This document shows, piece after piece, positions 1 through 10,460 of a DNA stretch of 64,000 nucleotides. Location of the stretch: NCBI GenBank assembly GCA_001661515.1, contig LUVW01000010.1, positions 124,001 to 188,000 of the forward strand, given 5' to 3'. Numbering within the stretch: position 1 is the stretch's first letter; every line of letters starts with the position of its first letter. Under the pieces are notes generated by a model. The model made no database searches and was not told where the DNA came from. It saw only the letters and a program-made list of their open reading frames with translations. The DNA is from Capniomyces stellatus. Its lineage: Eukaryota; Kickxellomycota; Harpellomycetes; Harpellales; Legeriomycetaceae. The translations under genes and the position numbers were made by a program.

Positions 1-2240
1 TCCTCCTCCGTTGTCCATGGCCCTACTTTATACACTCCCAAACTATAATCATCATTTCCATCTTTCCCCAGCCTGTTGCTGCTGCTCTCGCCCCCAATTT
101 CCTTGGTATTGCTTACGTATCTCTCGGTTTTCACCAACTTCCTTGTCATCACATCGCCCTCGCTATACCCTAGTTTTACAGACGTACTGTTGCCCTGTTC
201 GTTTCCGTTTATCGCGAACGCAGATGCAAACGGCTTGTACTCCACCTCCCTATCCACTCGTCTATCAAATAGCTCGTATAAGCTTTTGCTCATATTCTTA
301 ATGCTGTACTTTTTCACCGGTTCTCGTTTGCTTTGCTTTTGGTCCTTTGATGTGTCGCTTTTTTTTGCTATTTTCGCAAATCCACCAACTATATTCGAAG
401 ACTTCATATAGTTCAGCGTGTGCCACCGTCTCCTGCAAACAGTCCCGCCAACATTACCCATTTTTTTGCTCACTTTCTCCCAATCTCCGCCATATCTTTC
501 AAACATACTCATCAAATCCTCGTCATCAGCCTGCGTCCATTCGATTCTCTTGTTGCCCCCAGTGCAAATTGTCGACTCATCTAGACTGTCTGGCGTTGTG
601 TTTGCCAGCGACAGTGCCATCGAATACTCATTCCCTGTCTCCCACCCTCTTACTATTATCTCATACCTCTTAAACACCATTATTGTTGATCTTGGCGGGT
701 TTCTCATTGCGTTTGCTATTATTGTCCACTTTCGCCGGTACTTTTCCACCAGCTCCAACAACATCTCATCCTGCTCCTTTGTCCACAGCCTTCGCTCCGA
801 GTTTATCTTTGTGGCTAGATTGTATCCCAGTTTGCTGTCTTTGTTTACTATGCCCTCCATATCTGCCTCCTTGTTTTTTTCGCCCCTTTTGCCGTTTATA
901 CTCATGTTCTTGTCTATGCCCAAAAAGTTGAACTTTATTGCCTCGTAGCTATCCTTAGTCCGCAAACTGGTGTCTTCTGCATTTACCAGCTTTGCTAATG
1001 CATGCAGGTCATTTAGACTGTTTATAGCCCCCAAACTACTGTGCACATCAGCCTCGCTCATACACTTATCCCCGCCTCCATCTTCCACTTTCCAACCACT
1101 TAGTTCTTTTTTGCCTCCGTTTTTGCCTTTGTTATAATCAATTTCGTCACGAGTGTTTCTATACAAATCCAAATCCAGATCCATGCCCAAATCAAAGTCC
1201 ATTTCTACGTTCATATCTACACTCTCATAACTCTCCTCCGCCAGATATCTCTCCATTTGCTCATCCTTTCCCGAACTCTTGTTTCCCACATTGCCAATCC
1301 CCAGCTCTTTTGCTTTGTAGTTGTAGTTCCCATCGTTGTAGTTGACCATGTCCATTTGAACCAGGTACTTCCACCTCTGCCGACACTGATACATATCCCG
1401 GTTAACCATAAACTCTGCTACCTGCCTCCAGTTTCTCGCATCGTAACTGTCTACAGCCAATAGCAACCTGTTGTCCTCTTTTTGGCTCCACCGCCCTTTT
1501 TTTACATCGCTGCATATTGTCATTGATAATGCCTTGCTAAAACACGACAACTTTGATCTCCCCAGCTTTTCTCCTATCGCATTATAGTCGGGGTACACCC
1601 GGTCATTTACACTCTCGAGTACGTAGCTTTCTAAAAGCTCCTTATCCTTCTTGGTCCACCTTCTAGCCTTTTTCACTTTCTGTCCAACGTCTCCACGCTT
1701 TATGTCTTTCTGTTCAGTACCACTGCTTTTATCGCCACCCTTTCCACTCGCTAACACCGGCTCTTTTTCCTTTTTATGCATTAACTCTGTATCTCTTGGC
1801 TGTCTACGCGCATTAACACTCGTCCCTTCGTCTCCACCAGTTTTATCATCCATAGCCGAATTATCCAGTCCCTGCACACCTTTACTCTTATTTTCTGCTG
1901 TCGGCATACTCGTATAACCCCTCTTACCTGCTGAATACTCCAATTGCCCCCATTTACAAATACCATACCTATCTCTGCCTCTAGCCCAAAATTTCTCCAC
2001 TATCAATGGTCTGCGTATAACTGTTTTCAAATTCATACCCCTCTCCTTATCGAACCTATTGCCCAGCTCCTGCCTTGCTAAGCAATACCCGATAACTTTA
2101 TTTTCCAGGGAAACTAATGTTTTTTCGACCAAGTCATGTCCATTTAGCTCTATCTCGCTCACCACAGCCTTATATGACGAACTACCTTTGCTTCCGACTT
2201 TGCTAACTACCTTGTTCGTGCCTAATTTCCATATCCTCAT
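1..2240 (-). CDS. Multi-Myb-repeat DNA-binding protein, 3' end off window
   Basis: An uninterrupted minus-strand frame of 746 codons starts at an ATG at 2240 and is still open at base 1, so the gene continues beyond the left edge. Tryptophan-rich Myb/SANT repeats begin near residues 195 (RRWTKKDKELLESY), 251 (GRWSQKEDNRLLLAV), 486 (LWTKEQDEMLLELV) and 568 (EWTQADDEDLMSMF). A fifth starts at residue 742 (GPWTTEE) at the window edge. Repeats 2 and 3 are separated by about 190 mostly acidic residues. Proteins with four to five Myb repeats include SNAPC4 (snRNA promoter binding), Bas1 and Reb1-type factors, all nuclear DNA binders; I cannot tell which applies. The first 190 residues show no domain I recognise. 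The apparent plus-strand ORFs here are shadows of this gene. Confidence 0.88.
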   Translation of the reverse strand, partial: MRIWKLGTNKVVSKVGSKGSSSYKAVVSEIELNGHDLVEKTLVSLENKVIGYCLARQELGNRFDKERGMNLKTVIRRPLIVEKFWARGRDRYGICKWGQLEYSAGKRGYTSMPTAENKSKGVQGLDNSAMDDKTGGDEGTSVNARRQPRDTELMHKKEKEPVLASGKGGDKSSGTEQKDIKRGDVGQKVKKARRWTKKDKELLESYVLESVNDRVYPDYNAIGEKLGRSKLSCFSKALSMTICSDVKKGRWSQKEDNRLLLAVDSYDARNWRQVAEFMVNRDMYQCRQRWKYLVQMDMVNYNDGNYNYKAKELGIGNVGNKSSGKDEQMERYLAEESYESVDMNVEMDFDLGMDLDLDLYRNTRDEIDYNKGKNGGKKELSGWKVEDGGGDKCMSEADVHSSLGAINSLNDLHALAKLVNAEDTSLRTKDSYEAIKFNFLGIDKNMSINGKRGEKNKEADMEGIVNKDSKLGYNLATKINSERRLWTKEQDEMLLELVEKYRRKWTIIANAMRNPPRSTIMVFKRYEIIVRGWETGNEYSMALSLANTTPDSLDESTICTGGNKRIEWTQADDEDLMSMFERYGGDWEKVSKKMGNVGGTVCRRRWHTLNYMKSSNIVGGFAKIAKKSDTSKDQKQSKREPVKKYSIKNMSKSLYELFDRRVDREVEYKPFASAFAINGNEQGNSTSVKLGYSEGDVMTRKLVKTERYVSNTKEIGGESSSNRLGKDGNDDYSLGVYKVGPWTTEE

Positions 2241-5153
2241 TGATCTGATTTTTGAAGAAAGAAAGAAAAAAAAGAATTCTGCTATTTCGCTTTGAGGGCG
2301 CGGTACAATAATCTACCCCTTTTTAATGCACAGTTGAGCTGCTGTATATCCTCTTATTCATTCACCACTTTTCCAAATCCTAAATTGAGGCTTCTTTTCA
2401 CATAAAATTACCGCTGATCCTTTCTTCTCGTTTTTCTCTTGGATTGGTTTTGGATTTTCCGTTTTGCTTCTAATTTAAGGTTTCGACTTTGTTGGCTTAA
2501 ATCCGTTTTTCACTGGTTATATATATCCGTTTGTAGCTTTGCTTTACTCGGCATTTGGTATATATATATATTACACCTTTTAGCCTAATCCTAACGTTTT
2601 TTTTTATTTTAGTTTTGCTAACCTAGCCAATATCACAAACCAAGGTAAATCAACCTTGTCTTGACTTTAGTCTTAACAAAATTTAAATTAACCTTTTTTT
2701 ATTACTAGTCAACTGATTCGTCGAATAAAAAAAGAAAAGTTATATCATTTAAAAAAAATTGCCTTCAAACATCCCATTTTCCGAAATTTTATTTTTCTAG
2801 GTAATAGCTAATCGATTTTTCGTGGTAATGATCAATTGATTTTTTTTAGCTAAACAGGTTTAGTAAAAATGTTGATGTGTACATGGGTATACATACACTC
2901 TGCTGCATAGTTACCAACTATATCACAGCATATTTGCACTTGTAATCTGCTCACTATGTAAAATATAAATCTATAAACAAGCAACATTGCTGTAAATCTT
3001 CTTCCAATTAGGTAACTACAGTCTATGACGCTGATGCACCAAGCATTTAGACTCAATGTGCTCTATTATTACCACCAATATTCCCGCAAGCACAAGTGTT
3101 GGTGTCAACTACGTTATCAACGCCATTGACAGCTTTTATCTGTATCTTACAATGATGTTGTTTCCTACTTTCAAAAATTTACAACGTTCAGCTGTGCATG
3201 AATTAACCTGCCAGACAATGCGACGGGACTAGTAGTAATACGGATTCCGTCTAGCAATTCTCAAAATGACAACTGTTTTGACATCAAGCAGAAACTATAG
3301 AGCAATCGACATTGCAAGAACTGTTTTTCAGTATTTAAATTCTGCTTAACAATGTTTACATCATGTCGAGCTGTTGTGTTTGATCTCTAGTAATCCAAAG
3401 CATACGCTAGGCTCCCGTAATAAAGTTTGCACCGTTTGAATGCATACTAGCCAGACTTATTCGATTTGCACTATTTATTACTCATTTACTATTCATTAAA
3501 CCAAATTGGAGAATTTCGCTGTAATAAAATCATCAGAATCAATTAAGAGTATTTAGCATTGTTGGTGCTTTTAAAGCAATGTCGATCAAAATAATAACAA
3601 ATGTAGTAGCAGAAATAACAATAATAGTGTATCAAAAAGTACATATAGATAAATATTTATATCGGTGTCATTAAGATAAACAAAAAGTGAATGTACAAGT
3701 ACATGTGTATTCTCATTGGCTTGTCGTTCATTCCGTATTATCAGCACAGTATATTAAAACGCCAAAGCCCAGTTTGAATAGTATGGCCGAGTTCAGGTAG
3801 TAAAGTCTAAAAAGCCAGCAACTCGCTGCTCCTCCCTTCCTCCCCCCCCCCCCCCCCCNNNNNNNNNCCCCCCCCCCCCCCCACTCCAAATTTTGGGATG
3901 TTGTTTGTATACAGTTTTAAGGCGTATTTACTGATTTGGTGTAGTTGAAACAAAGCTATTCAGGTATGTGAGAGATATACACACATTTAAAAACAACCCA
4001 GTACATTAATTGGTGGCCATACTTTTAGCTTAGTATGAAAGAGAGGAGCCAAGTACCAAACCAATGGTACCACGTTGATATATCAAATTCTCGATTCTAG
4101 ATTGTCTATTTTAATTGATATGGCTCTAGACACAAATGTTTTAGTGGCAAATTTACCTGTGGTCGATCGTTGGAAAAATATGAACAAGCAAAATATATTG
4201 GTGAGATTGCAATATTTGCATAATTCTGTATTAAGCGTGGTTGTAAAATGACTAGCAGAAAACTGCACTTTTGTGGATACCATCTTGATGTAATGATTTA
4301 AGGCTTGCTTATATAAACTGAGAGATTGGGCCAGTTTTAATTTTAGAAATTGATTTTCAAATCAAAACGCAACTTTTTCTCCTTAAAACCCCGAATTTGT
4401 AGATTAAGGCCAACAATTATTACTAATAAACGATTCTGAGTTTATTAAAATCAGACTCGGTCAAAAGTTCTAGGCTTGTGTAAGTGATTAAATTTTAATA
4501 TATAATACAACTGTAGTATACAATTAGCGCAAAAGCCAAACATGTCATTTTAAAGTCGATGATACCGCATAATAAGAGACTTATACACGAGGCATTCTAT
4601 TATTCAAGTTTTCATGACTCACACTAGCTTCAATTGTTTACACCAAAAGGTCAACTTAAACGAAAAAAACACTCATTAAAGGAGTTTTATCACTAAAACA
4701 GACACCGTACTCGTATACTTTTTTCTTCATTTTTAAACTGAAAAACAGCAGAAAGGTGATACAAAGAGCAGAAACATCAAAGCATACCCCAAACAGCACA
4801 GCGTCTCAATATATATTATATTTGTTTGTCAACAACAGTAGACATATTTATAGACGCAAAAGAGGGTCGTTACAAAAAAACCAACAAGCTTATTTTATAC
4901 TATTGAGCTGCAAATAGACAAACATCAATAGACTGGGTTTAATACATATATAGACTTGGCGAGAAATGTAAGCACTACTTGAGTAGTTTTTGCAAATACA
5001 TCAACAATCGATCAGTAGACATACACATTATATTTATAACCATACTATTTCTGTTCTGAATTAACGTTTTCCGATAAAATAGCCCACATATATAGATATT
5101 CAAGAGAAGCCAACTAGAGAACACAATAGCGCATACAACTCTTGAAAACAGAC
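2241..5153. other. Long gene-poor stretch with assembly gap
   Basis: No convincing gene was found on either strand. The segment is AT-rich, with a TATATA run near 2562 and a poly-C tract interrupted by Ns (3842-3882). A 43-codon ATG ORF at 4120-4251 (+) is the most protein-like piece, but nothing supports its expression. The left part holds the promoter of the multi-Myb gene and the right part that of the synaptobrevin gene. Confidence 0.5.
3842..3882. repeat. Poly-C tract with assembly gap (N 3859-3867)
   Basis: A run of C is interrupted by nine Ns and resumes as C. The true length of the homopolymer is unknown, and the Ns probably mark a point where assembly failed inside it. A matching poly-G gap lies at 53606-53651. 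Confidence 0.95.
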
Positions 5154-5618
5154 ATGGAAACCAAGCCAGCGCCAAAGGGAAAGAACAAGGCTTCGGCCAT
5201 CCAGAGCCAGGTAGACGAGGTTACTGAGATAATGCAGCAAAACATCAACAAAGTACTACAGAGAGGCGAAGGACTTGATTCGCTACAGTCTAAAACAGGT
5301 ATCCATTTAACGCATTCATTCATTTATACGCTTGTACCGCTGGATATGATTTTTTATTTATTTATTGAAGGCTGAATACAATGTTATTGCTGCTATTATC
5401 GCTATCACAATACTTGGAGCTAGTTAGTGTTATATTATTTATTTCTAACACAAACACTACCGCTGCTTAATTGATGATGGCGATAGAGGAAATGTCGGCA
5501 AGTGCACAGGCCTTCCAGCGAAAAGCCAAAAGCACGAGGAAGAAGATGTGGTGGAGGAGTGTCAAGTATACAATGATTATTGTTTTTATATTACTGATCG
5601 TTCTTTTGATCGTTCTGG
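5154..5618 (+). CDS. SNC1: Synaptobrevin/VAMP R-SNARE (Snc-like), last exon unresolved
   Basis: R-SNARE of exocytic and endosomal vesicles that pairs with plasma-membrane syntaxin and SNAP25-type partners. Exon 1 is 5154-5298 and exon 2 is 5487-5618, joined in phase 1 (GT at 5299, AG ending at 5486). The SNARE motif runs from about residue 15 to 70 with the zero-layer arginine at R37 (NKVLQRGEGLDSL). A basic juxtamembrane stretch (STRKKMWWRS) and a C-terminal membrane anchor (MIIVFILLIVLLIVL) follow, as in tail-anchored VAMPs. A good donor (GTAAGT, 5619) shows that at least one more short exon follows. Acceptors at 5691, 5864 or near 5965 each give a short tail, so the stop is not assigned. 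The start was chosen as the first ATG in frame; an upstream TTG is ignored. Confidence 0.9.
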
Positions 5619-5744
5619 GTAAGTTTAGTATATTATGGTTTATTTCTGTTGCTGAGAAAAGACCTGAATTTTTTGCTGTTTATCAATCTAGCTGAGCTTT
5701 GCTTAGCTTGGGCTTTAACACACTTAAAAATATTCTGGCTATGA

Positions 5745-6122
5745 GACCCAACACTAATCGACTTTCCTCTATCTTTGCGTGTGTACAATAGGACCAGTGC
5801 TTCATATAATTTAACGTGATACATACTCTAACTCAATTTACTCTAATAACCCAAACTATAGACTTTACCTCTTATTATTCCTCTACTTTGTATAAAACCG
5901 ATGACTTATTATTTTTGTTTATACTTTACTTTTAAAATAAAATAGTATATGTATAAACCTTTAGCAGTATTGATTGAATACGACACGGCCATTGACTATA
6001 TCCGTGCAAAACACATGACATTGCTAAAGTAGCACATACACAAAAAAGAAGAAAAGCACAAAGGAAAGGTGTAGCAACCTACACGCTCGAGTTTGTCTAT
6101 TCTCACTTGAGATGGCATGACC
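5745..6122. other. Intergenic, possible last synaptobrevin exon
   Basis: AT-rich sequence between the synaptobrevin gene and the convergent hypothetical gene. It may hold the last short exon of the synaptobrevin gene; otherwise I see nothing. Confidence 0.4.
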
Positions 6123-7119
6123 CTATGTATCAGAGCCAAGTCTGTATAACGACATGTTGATCAGTAAGTTGCAAAAAAAAAGGTATTCTGAACTGCATTC
6201 AACCAGCGATGACCAACACATAACGGCGTTTATAGTGACATCTAGTTGATCGACATCTTTCTTTTTGCTGGAAAAAGCCTTTGTTGAAGTTTTTCCGGAC
6301 TTGAATACAGTGTTTATGTATATGGAAATTACAGCCAACTCGGTGAATACTCTGTTTTTGCTTTTGTTTTTGTTTTTGCTTTTGTTTTCACTGCTATGCT
6401 CTGTATATGTGTCCAATTCTTTTGAAAAGGCGTCTGTTTCTTTTGTTTTTATTTCACTTTTGATATATCCCATCTGCCCAGCATCCCAATCCAGTAATAA
6501 ATCGAGCGAAATGTTGCACAGTATAGTTTTTAGCATTTCTTTAAAGTGAGAGTTGGTGCTTGCCAGATCCACAAAGAAGTTTACAAATTCCATCGAGGCG
6601 ACCTCTGTAAAATCCACTATACTAGACTTCTTAGATCTTTCTTGAGAGATTGGGCTATAGCTGCCATCGCCACCATCATCACTATCACTATCACCATCAT
6701 TGTTGGTGTTATTGGTGTTACTACTGTTGTTTTCGTCGCTATTATCATCACTACTGTTGTCTTTGGTGTTTGGTGGAATAATTTCTAGGCCTGAAACATC
6801 ATCGGTATTGTTTTTAAAGACACTTCCTATGACAATTTTAATTTTAAATTTGAATAAGTCATAGCAACAAAAAAGCTGCCTAATCTCAATAAAAAAAGCT
6901 GTTCAAATTTTCAAAATTTGGGCGGGGGGGAGTTATAGTAAAACAATTTATCGAATATTTACCCAAGTATGCTTTGTTGTAATACATTGATATGCTCACA
7001 ACCGTTGATATTTCGTTATATAGCTCAAATTCTTTAAACATTGTATCATCTATCAATATTGCAGGCATGTTGAGATATATAAAACAAGAGTTCATCAACC
7101 GTGGATTTGGATTAGACAT
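6123..7119 (-). CDS. Hypothetical protein, two exons
   Basis: I do not recognise this protein. Exon 1 is 7119-6963, starting at the ATG of MSNPNPRLMNS; an in-frame ATG at 7131 is an alternative. Exon 2 is 6898-6123. The 64-nt intron has a GTAAAT donor, a TACTATAAC branch-like site and an AACAG acceptor, and the joined frame is exactly 311 codons. The N-terminal 100 residues look hydrophobic-helical. A low-complexity Asn/Ser/Asp stretch follows near residues 95-125, then a helical half containing a Lys/Asn repeat (SENKSKNKNKSKN). A further minus-strand open stretch at 7150-7356, ending at a GTAAAC donor, could be an upstream exon, but its phase does not match the obvious acceptor. The arrangement suggests a helical scaffold protein, but no function can be assigned. 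Confidence 0.6.
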
Positions 7120-10100
7120 AATAAAGTACATATCCTTTTAATAATAACATCAACAGCAAGAATAAAAGCAAAACCAATAATAAGCATCAGTGTGTTTACC
7201 AGAACATAGACTCAAAATTCTAGTCAGGCTCTCTTCATGAGTAGGCCTATGCTTCATTTTGCTGTTGCAGCCAACAAATCTTTGATGCTCGCTGCTTATT
7301 TTTTCGACTTCCTTTCTTACTTTCAATGCCCTAACTATCGCAACAGCAATGATCAATATTACTGGAATTTAGACGTGGCCGTATTTGCGAGTATACTTTT
7401 TTATAACATTGGACCTATTTATGTTAAAGGTAATAAAACAATAAAGTGAACTGACTTTGAACTGGCCAACGGGTACTTAGGTCTGTGAACGCGCTTTTGA
7501 TCGTATCTATTCAAACATTGTATGCCATGGTTTGGTGCAGTAAAACTTTTACATTGATATAACCTAGCCAAGCACAAGGGCAATATACCATATATCTGTG
7601 TGTGTATCCGATACCTTGGGCAGGCTCATTGTCCGGCCTTGCCTTCAAAAGAACTAGGGCCTACAGTTATTTAAATTCAATGGTTAGTCTTTCAACTATC
7701 AATATCTTTCAAGTATAACAAATAATATTCATGTTTCTCACCAGCGCTAAACCCAGATTGCTAGCTATAAAGCTCGTTGTCATTTCAAGTCGAGTCTAGT
7801 ATATAGGTGGAGTATGCTGTTAGCTTAAAGAAGTATTCTGGTAATACTGGGCTTTTATTTATTTATACCGTGATTTTTATTCTATTTTTTTTCTTTTGGT
7901 TTCCTTGCCATCATTTTCAAGCCAACATCAATATCAGCACCAATATCAATATATTTTATGGTGTCATTTTATTTGCTCAATTTTTGATATCTTTTAGACT
8001 GCTCGAGTTCAATAGCACTCATTTTGCGCTTAGTCTTTTGATGATTTCATCGACTTGGCAGCTTTTAGATTTTCTTAGGGTTTTTTATTGTTGAAATAAA
8101 TAATTTAATTACTGAAATCTGTTTGTTTGATTTTTTAACAAACAAAATAGGATACATATTTGGGCTGCTTGCGCACTTGGCTGTTTAAAACAGGCGAAAC
8201 TTTACACCCAAACCGAGCAATAACGGTTCTGAAGAAAATACATACAGCAATATTGCAAGCTTCATGCAAAGTTATGAGGTAGTCGCCATAATCACACAAA
8301 TTCAATAAAGTAACATACTTTTCACAGGCTTGTGGTATACGATTTATTAGTTTTAATAGTACAAGGTGAAAAATAAACAAAAGAAAGTATATATATATAT
8401 ACTGTATAATTCAGTACTATTTATGGCAAAGTATGTCCTTACTTTGGGTGCAGAGGCACACAATGAGTCTGGTAAAAGTGTGTGAGGAAGCCAAAAATAG
8501 TTGTTTCAGCTCTTTTTTTTTTTGCTTTTTTGATTTTTTAAATAAGTAACTAATAAAACGCACCCAAGTTTGTGGCCATAGCAAAAGAATCGATTAGTGT
8601 CCATAATTTTTGGCTGTTATACAGAATGTCTGACTATTATTGGTCTTTCGGAAACTTTTGAGTAGTCTGGCGAGTGTACCATGTCCCTGCTGTTTACTTT
8701 TTTCATTTTAGAATAGTGCTCTAATACTAGCATTTTTGGTGTGTGTGTGTGTGTGTGTGTTTTTGCTAAGGAAGGATAAGCGACCGCTGGGAGTACTCGG
8801 GTATATAAAAATGGCTTGCTGGAGTTCTTTATATTATTTCGCACTGGTGTGTTGCATTCATATATTTTGCCTACGCTTGCAAGTTGTAAAAGCCAAAGTA
8901 CTATTAATATTTATAAAATGCAATCAATATCGGCGAAGGAATCAAAATAAAGAATAAGAGGAATATAACAAAATGGAATAAAGTGTGTTTTGCAAAGGTA
9001 TTTATTAAAAAACGGCATTTCCTCAAAAACAAAGTGTCTGACAAATACACAGTATGTTTTACGTATATCCTGTCTGATACACAGCGATATCAAGACCATG
9101 GTCATACATGATTGTGTGTATCACCTACTAAAATGGGTTTATGTCAGCTCTTCAACATGGCAAATCAATTACCTCACTATAAATAGTAGGCAATATACGA
9201 ATATATGGGGTTGGGTTGCATTAGAGGAAATCGTTGAATTTTTCTATAACTGATATCCAGTGCTACGCAATATTCCCTTATTCACTTCTCCAAAACTGAA
9301 ATTTTTTCGTTTTAATTAATCAGCTTTTGTTCAAAAGTGGGACTTTTCGGTTAGTTACTGCTACTGTTGGGGTTGTTGCTTTTTTTTTTCCCAGTTCTGT
9401 TCTTGTATTTAGTTTCCATAGCTAGATTAAAGTAGATTATGAAAAAGGTGCTATATTGTTTGTTTTTTCTGTTAAAATCAGATATAAACATAAATACGTA
9501 TTTCATACATCACACCTTTGTACATAGTAATCAACCCGATTAATGTATGGACATCGTCAACATCATTATCATTGGTGTCTAAAGCGGCAAGAGTTAGTAC
9601 TCATCAAGTGTAATAACACATAAATTAATTGATGCCGTTAAGGCGAGTTGCTGCTTTTGGTAAATCTACTGATTGAAGTTGTTCTCTAAAAATGTAAATC
9701 CTAAAGCTAGTCTGACGATTTGCGACCTTTAGATCCAATAAAGGCCTAATTGCATTTATTATTTTAGCTCGTTTAAAATGGCACAGTCTATTTATTCCAT
9801 ATTTTTGCTTTACAACATAAAATTTATTTTATTGCAAACTCGACATATCTCGAGCCAACAGGGATTTAATTAAAACGAACATTTCCCTCATTAAAAAAAA
9901 AATGTTATGGTAACACAACCTTTGCTTGAAAAATGCTCCATTCGTTTATTTCTTTTCCTCATTTTAATCAATTGGCTTTGTAAAGAAAAAAAAGAGGTAA
10001 ATTTGCAACTCTCTTGTTATACTTGAAGTGATCAAAATCACAAATAAACGAAATAGGGAGGCTCGCCTTAATTGAGCTGTGGTTTAAAAGGAAAGAGGTT

Positions 10101-10460
10101 GAGCAAAGTGACGATAGTATGGGTATGTTTGATATTCCAAGCGTACAAATATGAAATACAAACCAATGGTGTAGGTTCAAGTATGTTGTAATACTATTCA
10201 CACACACACTCACGAAAAAAAAAAGTAGAAAGTCCAAAAGTTCAAAAACTCTAAAACCAAAAAACAAAGAGCAAAAATATAAAACAATAAAACAATTGAG
10301 GATCAAGCTGAATCAAGCTAAATCAAGCTAGAGGAAAATTAAAACGAGAAAAGAAGTTACAAAAGGCAAAAGAAAGATCAAAAGGCACAACTTAAAATGT
10401 TTTTTAAAAAAAAAAAACGAAAACAAAAACAAAAGGCACACATACAAAAATACTCTGAAA
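7120..10460. other. Long stretch without a clear gene
   Basis: Several short open stretches exist on the minus strand (7150-7356, 8135-8380), but they lack a start or compatible splice sites. An alternating GT run lies at 8738-8760. The part just left of 10460 is A-rich with a short repeat of AATCAAGCT (about 10300-10330) and should be the 3' UTR of the SKT5-like gene. Otherwise nothing is supported. Confidence 0.4.
8738..8760. repeat. GT dinucleotide microsatellite
   Basis: About eleven GT units in a row in non-coding DNA. Confidence 0.9.

Noticed and set aside
11..2295. Plus-strand ORFs rich in Ser, Pro, Leu and Cys
   Set aside because: They are antisense shadows of the continuous minus-strand multi-Myb frame.
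4120..4251. 43-codon plus-strand ORF starting MALDTNVLVANLPVVDRW
   Set aside because: Protein-like, but too short, with no splice partner found and no recognised family.
5142..5153. Upstream TTG start for the synaptobrevin gene
   Set aside because: A normal ATG follows four codons later and gives the usual family start.
7237..7449. Plus-strand ORF (MSRPMLHFAVAANKS) ending near a GTAATA donor
   Set aside because: Overlaps an equally plausible minus-strand stretch; neither could be joined to other exons, so neither was called.
8135..8380. Minus-strand stretch containing RIPQACEKYVTLLNLCDYG
   Set aside because: Starts only with TTG and has no good acceptor or donor to join other exons.
9968..10306. 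112-codon Phe/Leu-rich minus-strand ORF
   Set aside because: Lies in the A-rich 3' flank of the SKT5-like gene; its composition is what T-rich antisense DNA gives.
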